A stretch of DNA of 64,000 nt, taken from positions 2,696,501-2,760,500 of the forward strand of contig NZ_CP133267.1 in the NCBI RefSeq assembly GCF_030915465.1, in the 5' to 3' direction. This DNA comes from Neobacillus sp. PS3-34. Its GTDB lineage: Bacteria > Bacillota > Bacilli > Bacillales > Cytobacillaceae. Positions 17,764-26,111 of this stretch are shown piece after piece; the stretch's first letter is position 1; every line of letters begins with the position of its first letter. Position numbers and translations under genes: made by a program. The notes beneath the pieces are model-generated. The model was not told the origin of the DNA. It worked only from the letters and a program-made list of their open reading frames with translations, and ran no database searches.

Positions 17764-17810
17764 AAAACTGCCTTTTCCTTATTCGACTAACGGACAGGAT
17801 AGCTGAATAA
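17764..17810 (+). repeat. cassette element 11 (right half)
   Basis: AAAACTGCCTTTTCC, then TTATTCGACTAACGGACAGG and ATAGCTGAATAAAAG. The left arm is missing or too diverged. Confidence 0.7.
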
Positions 17811-17834
17811 AAGTTGCAATCCAAGGGGAGTAAA

Positions 17835-18143
17835 ATGTCCAAATTAGATGATTTAGAACATACAACAGATAATTTGAAAAAGATGCTTAAAAAGGCATTA
17901 GAACATCGTCTTGTGCACAAAGAACTGGCTGATTGGTGTTATGAATATTGGAACAGTGAAGAACAATTAGAGAAATCAAGGTATAAGGGGGATAAAGGTC
18001 TTAAAGTTGCCGAAGAGATTGACACGCAATGGGAATTGTATCTAATTAACACATACTCTTTAACAGAACTTCAAAAATTGGATGTCTCTAAAATACAAAT
18101 TCCACGGGAGTGGTTACAAGATTGGTTGAATAGCCTCGATTAA
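17835..18143 (+). CDS. hypothetical protein (102 aa)
   Basis: Soluble, highly charged helical protein. ATG 17835 lies behind AAGGGGAG. Tryptophans in the second half (ELADWCYEYWN, IPREWLQDWLNSLD) give an amphipathic pattern. Not recognised. Single gene between elements at 17764 and 18149. Confidence 0.55.
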   Translation: MSKLDDLEHTTDNLKKMLKKALEHRLVHKELADWCYEYWNSEEQLEKSRYKGDKGLKVAEEIDTQWELYLINTYSLTELQKLDVSKIQIPREWLQDWLNSLD

Positions 18144-18148
18144 ACAGT

Positions 18149-18229
18149 CTTATTGAAGTAACGGGTGCGATGCTTTAAGAAGGCATCGCCTTTTCCTTAT
18201 TCGACTAACGGGCAGGTTTGTTGAAGAAG
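18149..18229 (+). repeat. cassette element 12
   Basis: Left arm CTTATTGAAGTAACGGGTGC, centre GATGCTTTAAGAAGGCATCG then CCTTTTCC, right arm TTATTCGACTAACGGGCAGG, end TTTGTTGAAGAAG. Confidence 0.9.
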
Positions 18230-18298
18230 GATTCTGCAAACGAACCCTTGAATATATTAATCAAATACACTTAACAAAAGGAAATTGGTGGTGAAAAA

Positions 18299-19018
18299 TT
18301 GATTAAAAGAATTTTTGTAGCTTTTATATCTACTTTGGTATTTTCCTTGGGATTATCTATTTATTCTTACACCCCAGAGTCGGAAAGTATTCAAGGCACC
18401 TATTCCTTTGGCGTAGGAGCAACATTCTTTTTGAATTGTATATATATCACCCCTGTGTACTTGCTTATAGGTGTACCGATTTCCTTTATGATTGATAAAT
18501 GGTTTAATCACTGTTCTCAAAGTATTGGGATTAAGACATATTTGTTAAAAGTAGGAATGTACTCTATTGCAAGTCTGATCCCAACGATAATCTTTTATTT
18601 TCTTTTTAATGGTTGGTCCTCATACTCTCCCTTTGAAGATTTTGTAGCGATGTTCATACTAAGTGTAATTGCCTCAAATTTGTTCTATCTCTTCTTGATA
18701 CTAGTACATAAAATAACTCTTAAAATTTCTAAGTTATATTTTCGGGAATATACGTCTAAAAAATTTAACATTATTAAAGAAGTAATTGACGAATGGGATC
18801 CTTTTAACTTTTTACCACACACACCAGAAGATGAGTATGATTCTGAGATAAGTGATATAACCAGTGCCTTACCTGATGTTAAATCAGTTGAACAGCTTGC
18901 ATATGTAATACACAAGGTATTTGTTAAGTGGTTTGGAGAAGATGCCGTTGATGCAGAAAAATACTCGGTAGAAAAATGTTATCCTGTTGCCGAAAAGATT
19001 TGGGAAAAGTTGTTTTAG
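18299..19018 (+). CDS. membrane protein with acidic soluble tail
   Basis: 239 residues from TTG 18299. Four likely membrane segments (residues ~4-22, ~38-60, ~78-100, ~110-135) precede an acidic C-terminal domain (EDEYDSEISDITSALPDVKS, then LAYVIHKVFVKWFGEDAVDA). The tail reads like a small bacterial helical domain in its own right, so this may be a membrane-tethered effector or immunity protein. No family assigned. Flanked by elements at 18149 and 19023. Confidence 0.55.
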   Translation: MIKRIFVAFISTLVFSLGLSIYSYTPESESIQGTYSFGVGATFFLNCIYITPVYLLIGVPISFMIDKWFNHCSQSIGIKTYLLKVGMYSIASLIPTIIFYFLFNGWSSYSPFEDFVAMFILSVIASNLFYLFLILVHKITLKISKLYFREYTSKKFNIIKEVIDEWDPFNFLPHTPEDEYDSEISDITSALPDVKSVEQLAYVIHKVFVKWFGEDAVDAEKYSVEKCYPVAEKIWEKLF

Positions 19019-19022
19019 CAGG

Positions 19023-19056
19023 TTATGCAGCTAACGGGGAGGTTTGTGAAAAAAAA
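19023..19056 (+). repeat. cassette element 13 (right arm)
   Basis: TTATGCAGCTAACGGGGAGG, then TTTGTGAAAAAAAA. Only the right arm is recognisable. Confidence 0.6.
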
Positions 19057-19130
19057 GGTAATTTCCATTCGGTAAAGAACTAATGTGATTAAGAATAAAA
19101 ACTAATCAAGTTGTGGAGGGAGAGGATTTA

Positions 19131-19319
19131 ATGTTTTGGGGAATTGTGTTTTTCATATTAAACATTGCAATAATTTTTTATGTTATTTTTAGTCTTTCAA
19201 CTATTAAATATCAATTGAAATTGATTTCTAAACATTTAAACGTTAAGGAGGAAGAAATAGAAAAGCTGAGTAATGAGGAAATTGAAAAAGAATTAGAAAA
19301 TAATAATAAGGGTAATTAA
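19131..19319 (+). CDS. small membrane protein with coiled-coil tail (62 aa)
   Basis: ATG 19131 lies behind GGAGGGAGAGG. One N-terminal membrane segment (IVFFILNIAIIFYVIFSL) is followed by a charged helix (EEEIEKLSNEEIEKELEN). It resembles the short YrzO/phage-type anchored peptides, but no family is certain. Flanked by elements at 19023 and 19328. Confidence 0.6.
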   Translation: MFWGIVFFILNIAIIFYVIFSLSTIKYQLKLISKHLNVKEEEIEKLSNEEIEKELENNNKGN

Positions 19320-19327
19320 ACAATTCA

Positions 19328-19422
19328 ATTATTTAACTAAAGTGGGCGAGAGTAGTATATGGTTCCGGCGATTATCGGCAGGTTCTTTTCTTCTTTGATT
19401 AAAGGGGAGGTTAGTTAAACAT
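19328..19422 (+). repeat. cassette element 14
   Basis: Left arm TTATTTAACTAAAGTGGGCG, centre GGTTCCGGCGATTATCGGC then TTCTTTTCTTC, right arm TTTGATTAAAGGGGAGG, end TTAGTTAAAC. Confidence 0.85.
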
Positions 19423-19542
19423 TAATTTGGTTAAATAATATTTCATTTGAACGAGCGAACCGCTTGGTTCGGATATGCGGATTGGTTGTCGTAGATAATA
19501 TTAACTGGAAATGCAAAGACTAACGGTAACGAATTTACAGGA

Positions 19543-19971
19543 GTGAGCATTCTGAAAAAAGTTATTGTTTTCTTTGCAATTTTATTAATGTTTGCCACAG
19601 GTAACTTGGTTTATGCTAAACCTCTAGAACCAAATGAAATTAAACCATATGCAGAAGACTGGTATGTAACACCAGAGGATATTATTCTGGATATTATATT
19701 CCCAGCTATTGATAAAAGGGTAATAAAAGAGTATGGAGGAAAAGAAGCTTCTGGTTTTGGCTGGCAGCAACAGAGGATTGTTAATATTGTTTATAACAAC
19801 AATCATTCTTATGATATTTCCTTGAAAATTCAAGTTCCAGGACAAAACAATGGACCAATTGGGTATAGAGAAGACTTAGTTAAAGTGAGAGTTTCGCCTT
19901 CTTGTGATAGTCCTAAAATTGGATGTAGTCACGGCTTTAGTGTAGAAGTATTAGATTACGAACATAAGTAA
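19543..19971 (+). CDS. secreted DUF3888-like protein
   Basis: About 142 residues from GTG 19543; a CTG ten bases later could be the true start since AGGAG overlaps the GTG. Signal peptide (VIVFFAILLMFATGNLVYA). The mature part has EDIILDIIFPAIDKRVIKEY and a beta-rich tail (YDISLKIQVPG), resembling DUF3888 proteins of Bacillus, whose function is unknown. Two cysteines late in the chain (CDSPKIGCSHG) may form a disulfide. Flanked by elements at 19328 and 20021. Confidence 0.6.
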   Translation: MSILKKVIVFFAILLMFATGNLVYAKPLEPNEIKPYAEDWYVTPEDIILDIIFPAIDKRVIKEYGGKEASGFGWQQQRIVNIVYNNNHSYDISLKIQVPGQNNGPIGYREDLVKVRVSPSCDSPKIGCSHGFSVEVLDYEHK

Positions 19972-20020
19972 CGGGAAAAGGTGTTGTTGCCTTTTATGGG
20001 TAGAACGTTTTTTAATCGAC

Positions 20021-20110
20021 CTTGTTCAACTAACGGGGGCGAGAGCTTATGACCGGCTATTATTGGCCGGTTCTTTTCTTATTCTACTGAAGGGAGTTTA
20101 GTGGAATAGC
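20021..20110 (+). repeat. cassette element 15
   Basis: Left arm CTTGTTCAACTAACGGGGGC, centre GACCGGCTATTATTGGCCGG then TTCTTTTC, right arm TTATTCTACTGAAGGGAG, end TTTAGTGGAATAG. Confidence 0.9.
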
Positions 20111-20161
20111 ATTTGTATTGAAGCTTGATCCTATTTGCCCAGCAAGGAGGTATTTATTAAA

Positions 20162-21037
20162 TTGACCGACGATAATAAGTATTTTATTACCACTGGAGAA
20201 AAAAATTCCGGAGACTGTTTAGTCTTAACTGGTAATTGGGATGAGAGTTTTAGAAATATTTTGCTTAAAAAAGAAATTAATAATCTTAGACTTAGTAGAT
20301 CTGCTGGTTGGAAAGATAATGATTTATCTTTTTTAAAGACACTACCTTTCCTGAAAGGAATAGAAGTCTACGCAGATGATATTAGAGATTTAAGTGTAAT
20401 GAATGACTTGAAATTATTAGAACATCTAGGTTTAGGTTGTAACTTATCACTTGATTTAGATTTTAACAATTTTGAGAATTTAAAAACGTTTCAAGGTAGG
20501 TGGAATAAGCATTTAATAAATATATTTAACCTTTCTTCAATTGAGAATTTGAATATTATTAACTATCCATATGAAGACTTGGTTGCCGTTAATAATTTTT
20601 ATAACTTAAAAAGGTTACAATTAACTTCAACCAAGTTAAAGACTCTAAAAGGGATAGATAATCTAATTAATTTAAAAATTATTGATTTATTTGGATGTAC
20701 TCAACTGGAATCACTTGAATCGATTGATCGTCTGGAATTATTAGAAGAAATAGAAGTTGAAACTTGTAAAAAATTAAATACCCTTGAGCAATTGAGTAAT
20801 TTGACAAATTTAAAAACATTATTAATCATAAATTGTGGAAAGATAGAATCTATAAAACCGCTCCACAAGTGTCTAAACTTGATAAAAATTTTTTTAGGAG
20901 GGGATACAACAATAATAGATGGTGATATTAAAGTTGTTCTTAATCTTTCAAATTTAAAAGATCTGTGGTTTGTAAATAAAAAACATTACAATATAAAAGT
21001 TAGTGAAGCTAAAGCAATATTAGAAAATAAACATTAA
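20162..21037 (+). CDS. leucine-rich repeat protein
   Basis: About 291 residues from TTG 20162, chosen because AAGGAGG lies 12-18 bases upstream. Tandem 20-24-residue LRR units in the middle and end (LLEHLGLGCNLSLDLD, LKRLQLTSTKLKTLKG, LINLKIIDLFGCTQLES, LTNLKTLLIINCGKIES). No signal peptide, so probably cytoplasmic. LRR arcs bind proteins; the partner is unknown. Flanked by elements at 20021 and 21144. Confidence 0.7.
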   Translation: MTDDNKYFITTGEKNSGDCLVLTGNWDESFRNILLKKEINNLRLSRSAGWKDNDLSFLKTLPFLKGIEVYADDIRDLSVMNDLKLLEHLGLGCNLSLDLDFNNFENLKTFQGRWNKHLINIFNLSSIENLNIINYPYEDLVAVNNFYNLKRLQLTSTKLKTLKGIDNLINLKIIDLFGCTQLESLESIDRLELLEEIEVETCKKLNTLEQLSNLTNLKTLLIINCGKIESIKPLHKCLNLIKIFLGGDTTIIDGDIKVVLNLSNLKDLWFVNKKHYNIKVSEAKAILENKH

Positions 21038-21143
21038 TTACTTTAGAGTAGAAAACTTATTAAAAGCCTTGAAGGACTCAGTCTTTCAAGGTTTCACTTT
21101 GATGAAATAATTTATAAGACAATCGGAAACGGCACATAAATTC

Positions 21144-21236
21144 CTTGTTCCACTAACGGGTGCATTACATAAATAACCGACAACCACTACCTGCTAATTT
21201 TGTTCTTAAAGCAAAGGGGCAGTTTAATTCAAGATT
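21144..21236 (+). repeat. cassette element 16
   Basis: Left arm CTTGTTCCACTAACGGGTGC, centre with little symmetry (CCGACAACCACTACC), right arm TTCTTAAAGCAAAGGGGCAG, end TTTAATTCAAGATT. Just before it, CCTTGAAGGACTCAGTCTTT and CAAGG (about 21070-21094) form a hairpin that may end the LRR transcript. Confidence 0.8.
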
Positions 21237-21814
21237 CTTTAGCTAAAGGAGTAATTTCCATATTTTTGTTGGTGTGGAATTTACTGACCAGAGTTATATT
21301 TATTTCACCTATGTTTTTCTATGGAATTTTATTAGAGGTGGATAATATTATGGGCATTCTACTGGTACTTTCCATAGTTCTTTCAATGTGGATTTTGCGA
21401 AGGTATTTAAGAACTAAAGGTCCTTTTACTTTAAACGGTTACCGCGAAAGAGAAACAAAATTATTCGTTCAAAAAGGGTGGAAGGAATTAATAAATTTAT
21501 CGAAAGAAAAAATGGAAAAATTCCAATTAGATGAAAGTGAAAGAGCCATAACTAACCTAACCATTGGTCATAGTTATTTTATGCTAAATTTGTATGAATC
21601 AGGTTACCGATATTATCAGGAAGGAATTAACATTTTAAATGTTGCTGAATTACCGTTTATTAGGACAGACACCTTTCAAGAATTAATGGATTTCTTAATA
21701 AAAGAAAGGCAAATATTAATTGCAAAAAAACTGTACATTGAAGTAAAAGATTTAAAACTTCACAAAAAGGATTTAGACACATTAAAAAAATACGAATACT
21801 TAATCAGTGTATAA
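21200..21814 (+). CDS. membrane protein with TPR-like tail
   Basis: The frame is open from 21200, inside element 16, but translation more likely starts near TTG 21266 behind AAAGGAG at 21245-21251. Two membrane segments (FLLVWNLLTRVIFISPMFFYG and ILLVLSIVLSMWILRR) are followed by a soluble helical part (ELINLSKEKMEKF, AITNLTIGHSYFMLNLYESG, YYQEGINILN) with the spacing of tetratricopeptide helices. Function unknown. Confidence 0.55.
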   Translation: MFLKQRGSLIQDSLAKGVISIFLLVWNLLTRVIFISPMFFYGILLEVDNIMGILLVLSIVLSMWILRRYLRTKGPFTLNGYRERETKLFVQKGWKELINLSKEKMEKFQLDESERAITNLTIGHSYFMLNLYESGYRYYQEGINILNVAELPFIRTDTFQELMDFLIKERQILIAKKLYIEVKDLKLHKKDLDTLKKYEYLISV

Positions 21815-21835
21815 AAGAAAACTCATTTTAGTATA

Positions 21836-21900
21836 GACGTTGCTGCCATTTTAGGTGGCATTTTTGTTATTAAACAAACGAAGCAGGTTAATGTAAGAAG
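21836..21900 (+). repeat. cassette element 17 (centre and right arm)
   Basis: Centre GTTGCTGCCATTTTAGGTGGC then ATTTTTG, diverged right arm TTATTAAACAAACGAAGCAG, end GTTAATGTAAGAAGG. Confidence 0.65.
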
Positions 21901-21957
21901 GATTTGTTTTATTCAGTAGCGAATTTAGGAATCTAAAAAGTTAAGGAGGTTATTGTA

Positions 21958-22377
21958 TTGCAATCACTAAAAATGGCTCAATTAATTGATTTAGATAATA
22001 TAGTAAAAATTGATGAAGAAGTAATCGGTAACAATAGCAGATGTGAATATATTAGGAAAGCTATTGAAGAAGAGAGATGTATAATTGCTAATGATAAGAA
22101 TCTTATCGTTAGTTTTTTAATATTTGATACTCATTTCTTTGATTGTAGCTTCATTTCACTGATAATCGTTAAACCAACTGAAAGGCGAAAAGGATACGCT
22201 ACATCACTTATTAAGTATTTTATAAACAGTTCGCCAACAAAGAAAATTTTCTCTTCAACCAATAAATCAAATCAAAGAATGCAAGAAGTTTTTAAAGTAA
22301 ATGGATTCATAAAAAGTGGGTTTATTGAAAATTTAGATGAAGAAGACCCTGAGATAATTTACTTTAAATCTAAATAA
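21958..22377 (+). CDS. GNAT-family N-acetyltransferase
   Basis: 139 residues from TTG 21958, behind AAGGAGG. The acetyl-CoA loop ERRKGYATSLIKYF matches motif A (R/Q-x-x-G-x-A), preceded by strand FISLIIVKP and followed by FKVNGFIKSG (motif B). It acetylates an unknown amine; small GNATs of this type act on amines, antibiotics or protein N-termini. Flanked by elements at 21836 and 22381. Confidence 0.8.
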   Translation: MQSLKMAQLIDLDNIVKIDEEVIGNNSRCEYIRKAIEEERCIIANDKNLIVSFLIFDTHFFDCSFISLIIVKPTERRKGYATSLIKYFINSSPTKKIFSSTNKSNQRMQEVFKVNGFIKSGFIENLDEEDPEIIYFKSK

Positions 22378-22380
22378 GTT

Positions 22381-22475
22381 CTTGTTCGACTAACGGGTGC
22401 TTATGTTAAGTAAAGGTGTTGCTGCTGCGGCATCTTTATTCTTATTAAGCTAAAGTGGCAGTTTACTTGAAGAAG
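22381..22475 (+). repeat. cassette element 18
   Basis: Left arm CTTGTTCGACTAACGGGTGC, centre TTGCTGCTGCGGCATC, right arm CTTATTAAGCTAAAGTGGCAG, end TTTACTTGAAGAAG. Confidence 0.9.
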
Positions 22476-22530
22476 TATTACCAATAGAATAATTGTAAGA
22501 AACTAAAAATTTTCGAGGAACCAAAAGGGT

Positions 22531-22818
22531 GTGGTCGAATTGGTGTACTGGCTGATAACTTTTGTGATTATGGTTTTCATTTCCTTTATCGGCATCAAAA
22601 AAGGCAGATGGACAAAGATGGATGTGTTTCTTTTTACCTTTTTTTATTTTTTCCTCTACGCCTTAAGCAAACTTCTGCACAGTGAATGGTTGGCACCGAA
22701 CTTCGATGACGGCAATCATCACGTCATCAGCTTTATCGGGATTTTTCTCTGGTTTCTCTGCATTATCACGGCGAAGTTCCTTCTTCATTTTCGACAAAAA
22801 AGAAAGCGAAGAACCTAG
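22531..22818 (+). CDS. small membrane protein (95 aa)
   Basis: GTG 22531 (an in-frame GTG also lies at 22543). Three hydrophobic segments (WLITFVIMVFISFIGI, VFLFTFFYFFLYALS, VISFIGIFLWFLCIITA) and a basic tail (RQKRKRRT). Its codon use is visibly richer in G and C than its neighbours, suggesting a different source. Not recognised. Flanked by elements at 22381 and 22832. Confidence 0.55.
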   Translation: MVELVYWLITFVIMVFISFIGIKKGRWTKMDVFLFTFFYFFLYALSKLLHSEWLAPNFDDGNHHVISFIGIFLWFLCIITAKFLLHFRQKRKRRT

Positions 22819-22831
22819 GGGTGATACTTTT

Positions 22832-22872
22832 TATTTATTCAAGTAACGGGGGCGATAGTTTAACAATTAGAC
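22832..22872 (+). repeat. cassette element 19 (left part)
   Basis: TATTTATTCAAGTAACGGGG then GCGATAGTTTAACAATTAG. The right arm is not seen; the sequence 22873-23061 is non-coding with a repeated GCTTYGGCAGT motif near 22990-23030. Confidence 0.65.
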
Positions 22873-23061
22873 CATAACAACGTGATATTTATTACCATTC
22901 GACTTATAGAAAATCTATTTACACTATCAGGAAAAAAGAGGTTTAATAGAGAGGCAACACGGAATGGAGTGGGTTCTACTTTTGGCTTTGCTTCTGCCCT
23001 GCTTTGGCAGTAATCCTGGGTTCTGCTTCGGCAGTGGTCCTACCCTCTTCAAAAGGATGAA

Positions 23062-23166
23062 ATGAAAATGGAAATCAAGATGTCTATACGAATCAAAATT
23101 TCAAGTGAGGTTGTCGGACTAGTGACGGCGTTAATTAACCTTGCGGTAAATCTGCTTAACCTGTAA
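23062..23166 (+). CDS. possible short hydrophobic peptide (34 aa)
   Basis: ATG 23062 behind AAAAGGATG encodes MKMEIKMSIRIKISSEV followed by VGLVTALINLAVNLLNL, a basic start and a single amphipathic-to-hydrophobic helix. The stop codon lies inside a strong terminator (23154-23183). Size and layout fit a small type I toxin-like or holin-like peptide, but it matches no family I know. No antisense RNA could be confirmed. Confidence 0.4.
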   Translation: MKMEIKMSIRIKISSEVVGLVTALINLAVNLLNL

Positions 23167-23183
23167 TGGGTTAAGCTTTTTTA
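23154..23183 (+). terminator. intrinsic terminator
   Basis: GCTTAACC-TGTAAT-GGGTTAAGC followed by TTTTTTA. It overlaps the 3' end of the short ORF at 23062-23166. Confidence 0.8.
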
Positions 23184-23256
23184 CTTCTTTGAACCAATAT
23201 AGAAACGGCACTGATCCGTCTCGGAAGTCTTGCAAAAATTAGGAGGGGGTGGAGAG

Positions 23257-24006
23257 TTGAGATTGTCAGAATACGATTCTTCATTTAAAAATAAGTTTAT
23301 GTTTTTAAAATTCATGGATGATCAAAGTCATGTAGAAAGCCTTCAAAACGGTAATTTAAGATGTGGTACTGCTAAAATTTATAAAGATTTTGAGAAAAAA
23401 AAAGGTAAAAAAGGCATAGGGGATAGATACGATTCATCTTTGGTCATTGTTCCACAAAAAGTTAAGTTTCACCTTTCCGATACTATTAAACTTGAAGCTA
23501 AAGCTAATAAAGTAAGTCTTGATGATGGTGAAATTGATCACATGCCTGTATTTTGCCTATATGGACTAAATGGTGACTATTTAGAAGTTGAAGATCAGGA
23601 TGATGAATATTATTATACAAGGACTGTCTTTGATGAAGATGACAAAATTCTATTACAAAAAGACTTTGGGGAACATGCTTTATTAATACATCCGATTTTT
23701 TTAGAAAGAGTTGCTCAACGAATGAAAGAGCAAGAGATTAAAGTCACGCACGACTTTGTTACATATCATGATCTTTCAAATAATGATTTAAAAAAATATA
23801 TTTCTTACGAACAAAATAAGCTAAATGTTGTGTTTCAAAAAGATAAATCTTTTATACATCAAAAGGAATATAGACTTTTATTACATACTCAAATAACAGA
23901 CTACAAATGGTTTGATATTGGAGATATACATGATTGCTCTGGTTATATAACAAGAGAAAATTTATTTACTGAAGGATTTGAATTGCAAGTAGTTAAGAAT
24001 GCTTAA
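23257..24006 (+). CDS. hypothetical protein (~249 aa)
   Basis: TTG 23257 is chosen because AGGAGGGGG lies just upstream. The N-terminal FMDDQSHVESLQNGNLRCG reads like proteins that begin with an F-x-x-G-x-L-x-x-x motif followed by a charged region, and the C-terminal KSFIHQKEYRLLLHTQI resembles their 'K-x-x-E-[YW]-R' motif. Such proteins often occur in phage and defence islands, but their activity is unknown and the match is by eye only. The middle is very acidic (EVEDQDDEYYY). Confidence 0.55.
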   Translation: MRLSEYDSSFKNKFMFLKFMDDQSHVESLQNGNLRCGTAKIYKDFEKKKGKKGIGDRYDSSLVIVPQKVKFHLSDTIKLEAKANKVSLDDGEIDHMPVFCLYGLNGDYLEVEDQDDEYYYTRTVFDEDDKILLQKDFGEHALLIHPIFLERVAQRMKEQEIKVTHDFVTYHDLSNNDLKKYISYEQNKLNVVFQKDKSFIHQKEYRLLLHTQITDYKWFDIGDIHDCSGYITRENLFTEGFELQVVKNA

Positions 24007-24210
24007 TGTTTTCAAAAAGATAAAAAAGGAAGACACTCTTTAACTACCATGAAAATAGGTTTCTTCAAGATTAGAAAAATGACAATACTTAAGAAGACCC
24101 TGCTCAATCGATAAAAAAGAGGAGAGCGTTAATTAATAAGTCTATGGATTGGGGTGGACTGGATTAAGGTCAGTATCAGTATTGACACTTCCTACCCATT
24201 TTCATTCTCT

Positions 24211-24270
24211 GTGGTGCAGCACTGATTTTGTGCTGCATGGATGGCTAAAGGGGCAGGATAGTTCAATAAT
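24211..24270 (+). repeat. cassette element 20 (centre and right arm)
   Basis: Centre GTGCAGCACTGATTTTGTGC with TGCAT, right arm ATGGCTAAAGGGGCAGG, end ATAGTTCAATAAT. The sequence 24007-24210 shows no gene. Confidence 0.7.
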
Positions 24271-24314
24271 GTATTATGATAAAATAAATGGAAAATTAGT
24301 AGAGGTGGGTTGAA

Positions 24315-24803
24315 ATGAACACCATTTTAGATGATTTTTTAGAGTTGAAAGAAATACTAAATTCGTTCAACGGACTCGAAAAAAATTATAATTGGCTACT
24401 AACTGACCTTGATTGGTCTTACCCTGAGAATTATCTTGATTATTTTGAAGAATATCGAGAATTTGAAGAAAGTGCTACTGCTCTTAATAACTATTGGATT
24501 ACAGGCGAAAACCTAACTAAACTTGCTAAAAATAAAGACGTTTATTTTATTTGGGGTGTATTTTCAGCATTTGAAAAGAATGAGAAAATTGATCTAAATG
24601 AAATTAAAGTGGAACCTTATGCTGATGGAAATCCAAATTTTTGGATTGATAATCCTAAAATTCAACATCCAAAGGCTGTTGTTGAATTAGTCCTGTGGGA
24701 CTCTTCATCAATTCTCCTTCTTAGTAAAGATAATGTATTATCAAATAAATTTAGAAACACTTTTGAAGGTTGGAAGGATTTAAATGAATACAATCAGAAG
24801 TAA
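24315..24803 (+). CDS. hypothetical protein (162 aa)
   Basis: ATG 24315 behind AGAGGTGGG. Acidic soluble protein rich in Trp and Tyr (NYNWLLTDLDWSYPENYLDY, VYFIWGVFSAF, PNFWIDNPKIQHP, GWKDLNEYNQK). The composition suggests a small immunity-type protein, which is inference; no family recognised. Flanked by elements at 24211 and 24809. Confidence 0.6.
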   Translation: MNTILDDFLELKEILNSFNGLEKNYNWLLTDLDWSYPENYLDYFEEYREFEESATALNNYWITGENLTKLAKNKDVYFIWGVFSAFEKNEKIDLNEIKVEPYADGNPNFWIDNPKIQHPKAVVELVLWDSSSILLLSKDNVLSNKFRNTFEGWKDLNEYNQK

Positions 24804-24808
24804 ATTTT

Positions 24809-24886
24809 CTTCAACTAACGGGGGCATTACTGAAACAACGGTAATGCTTTTTCTTATTCAAGTAAAGGGCAGGTTAGTTTAACAAG
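24809..24886 (+). repeat. cassette element 21
   Basis: Left arm CTTCAACTAACGGGGGC, centre GCATTACTGAAACAACGGTA with ATGCTTTTT, right arm TTATTCAAGTAAAGGGCAGG, end TTAGTTTAACAAG. Confidence 0.9.
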
Positions 24887-25008
24887 AAATTGTTATAATG
24901 TTATTAAAAGTAGTCGAGATATATATGAAGGGATCTAAGGTCTTCATAAACACAAGTTATTCAAAGCAATCATAGTTACTCAAAAGTTTTGAAAGTGAGG
25001 AAAAGATA

Positions 25009-25851
25009 ATGTCTGCCTATGAAATGACACCAGTTCCTAACGCCATTACTCTTGTTGGTTTTTATGAAAAAGGGGAAATGTTTGAGAAACCTAATTATAT
25101 AGAGGAATTAGAGCTATTGAGTAATAAACTAGGCCGTCCTGTGACGAAAAAGTTTTATGTAATATATGACGATGACGCAACCGCCAACTTTATAGGAGTA
25201 GAAAAGGACGCTGCTTTTGATAATGATTGGCTAACTGAATTTATCATACCGGAAGGGATCTACCTAAAGGTACAAAGTGAATCATACTATCCAACCTTTG
25301 CCCATGAATGGCTGAACGATTGGGTGTTTGGTGAGGATAAAATATATGAAAACTCTCTTTTCTTTGAAGAGTTTTCAATTGAGAATGGTGAACGATACAT
25401 CTATTTTCCAGATGTTGATCCCATTGTCAATGCAAGCTGGCGGGAGTACCGTCCTTTAGGTAATTCAAAAGAGATGATTAAAGAGCTGACTGAACAGTTT
25501 ATTTCTGCTGAAAGTGAAGGATATATATGGGAATCCACATTTGCCATAAAGAATAAAGTGGTAGGACTAGATAACTTATCAAAACTGATCAAGCCCTTAC
25601 CAAACCTGGTCTATCTCCTGTTGGATGAATCAAACGCGATTCTCCCTGTTTCACATGCCAGAAGTGCAGTTTATGAGGTGAAAACGGAGGAGTTAATTAA
25701 TGAGATTGTCGAGGAAGTAAATGATAATTTACCAAGTGATTGCTGCATATTTGATAAAACTTATGAATGGTTTATTATCACATCTCATGAAGCACTGGAT
25801 GAGAATGACAACCATTATATAGTGGGCGGAAAACTGTTAGAATATCTTTGA
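25009..25851 (+). CDS. two-domain protein, GyrI-like N-terminus
   Basis: 280 residues, ATG 25009 behind GTGAGGAAAAG. Residues 1-145 look like a GyrI/effector-binding fold (LVGFYEKGEM, KKFYVIYDDDATANFIGVE, GIYLKVQSESYYPTFAHEW, ENGERYIYFPDVDP). Residues ~160-280 are a separate domain (ESTFAIKNKVVGLDNLSKLI, YEVKTEELINEIVEEVN, DKTYEWFIITSHEALD) found alone in many small Bacillus orphans. Ligand and role unknown. Flanked by elements at 24809 and 25891. Confidence 0.6.
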   Translation: MSAYEMTPVPNAITLVGFYEKGEMFEKPNYIEELELLSNKLGRPVTKKFYVIYDDDATANFIGVEKDAAFDNDWLTEFIIPEGIYLKVQSESYYPTFAHEWLNDWVFGEDKIYENSLFFEEFSIENGERYIYFPDVDPIVNASWREYRPLGNSKEMIKELTEQFISAESEGYIWESTFAIKNKVVGLDNLSKLIKPLPNLVYLLLDESNAILPVSHARSAVYEVKTEELINEIVEEVNDNLPSDCCIFDKTYEWFIITSHEALDENDNHYIVGGKLLEYL

Positions 25852-25890
25852 TATAGAAAAGAACAAAAAATCAAAACAAGTATGAGTGAC

Positions 25891-25930
25891 CTTGTTCAGC
25901 TAACGGGGGCTTTAAGTCAATAAATGGAAA
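25891..25930 (+). repeat. cassette element 22 (left arm)
   Basis: CTTGTTCAGCTAACGGGGGC then TTTAAGTCAATAAATGG. A degenerate right arm (TTATTGAAGTAACACAACAG, TTTATAAG) may be present at 26076-26101, after the terminator at 25983. Confidence 0.65.
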
Positions 25931-25982
25931 AGTTTAGAAAATGTTTAGTTTTTGGAAAATAAAAGGATGATAAAATGGAAAA

Positions 25983-26018
25983 AACAGCGTTTCTGTATTT
26001 AAGCAGGAACGCTCTTTT
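25983..26018 (+). terminator. intrinsic terminator
   Basis: AGCGTTTCTG-TATTTAAG-CAGGAACGCT followed by CTTTTG. Confidence 0.8.
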
Positions 26019-26111
26019 GCTATAAAGAGAAGATTTGGGAGAGATAAATGTGGAGAATCATTTTTATAAGAAGTTTATTGAAGTAACACAACAGTTTATA
26101 AGGGGAATCAA

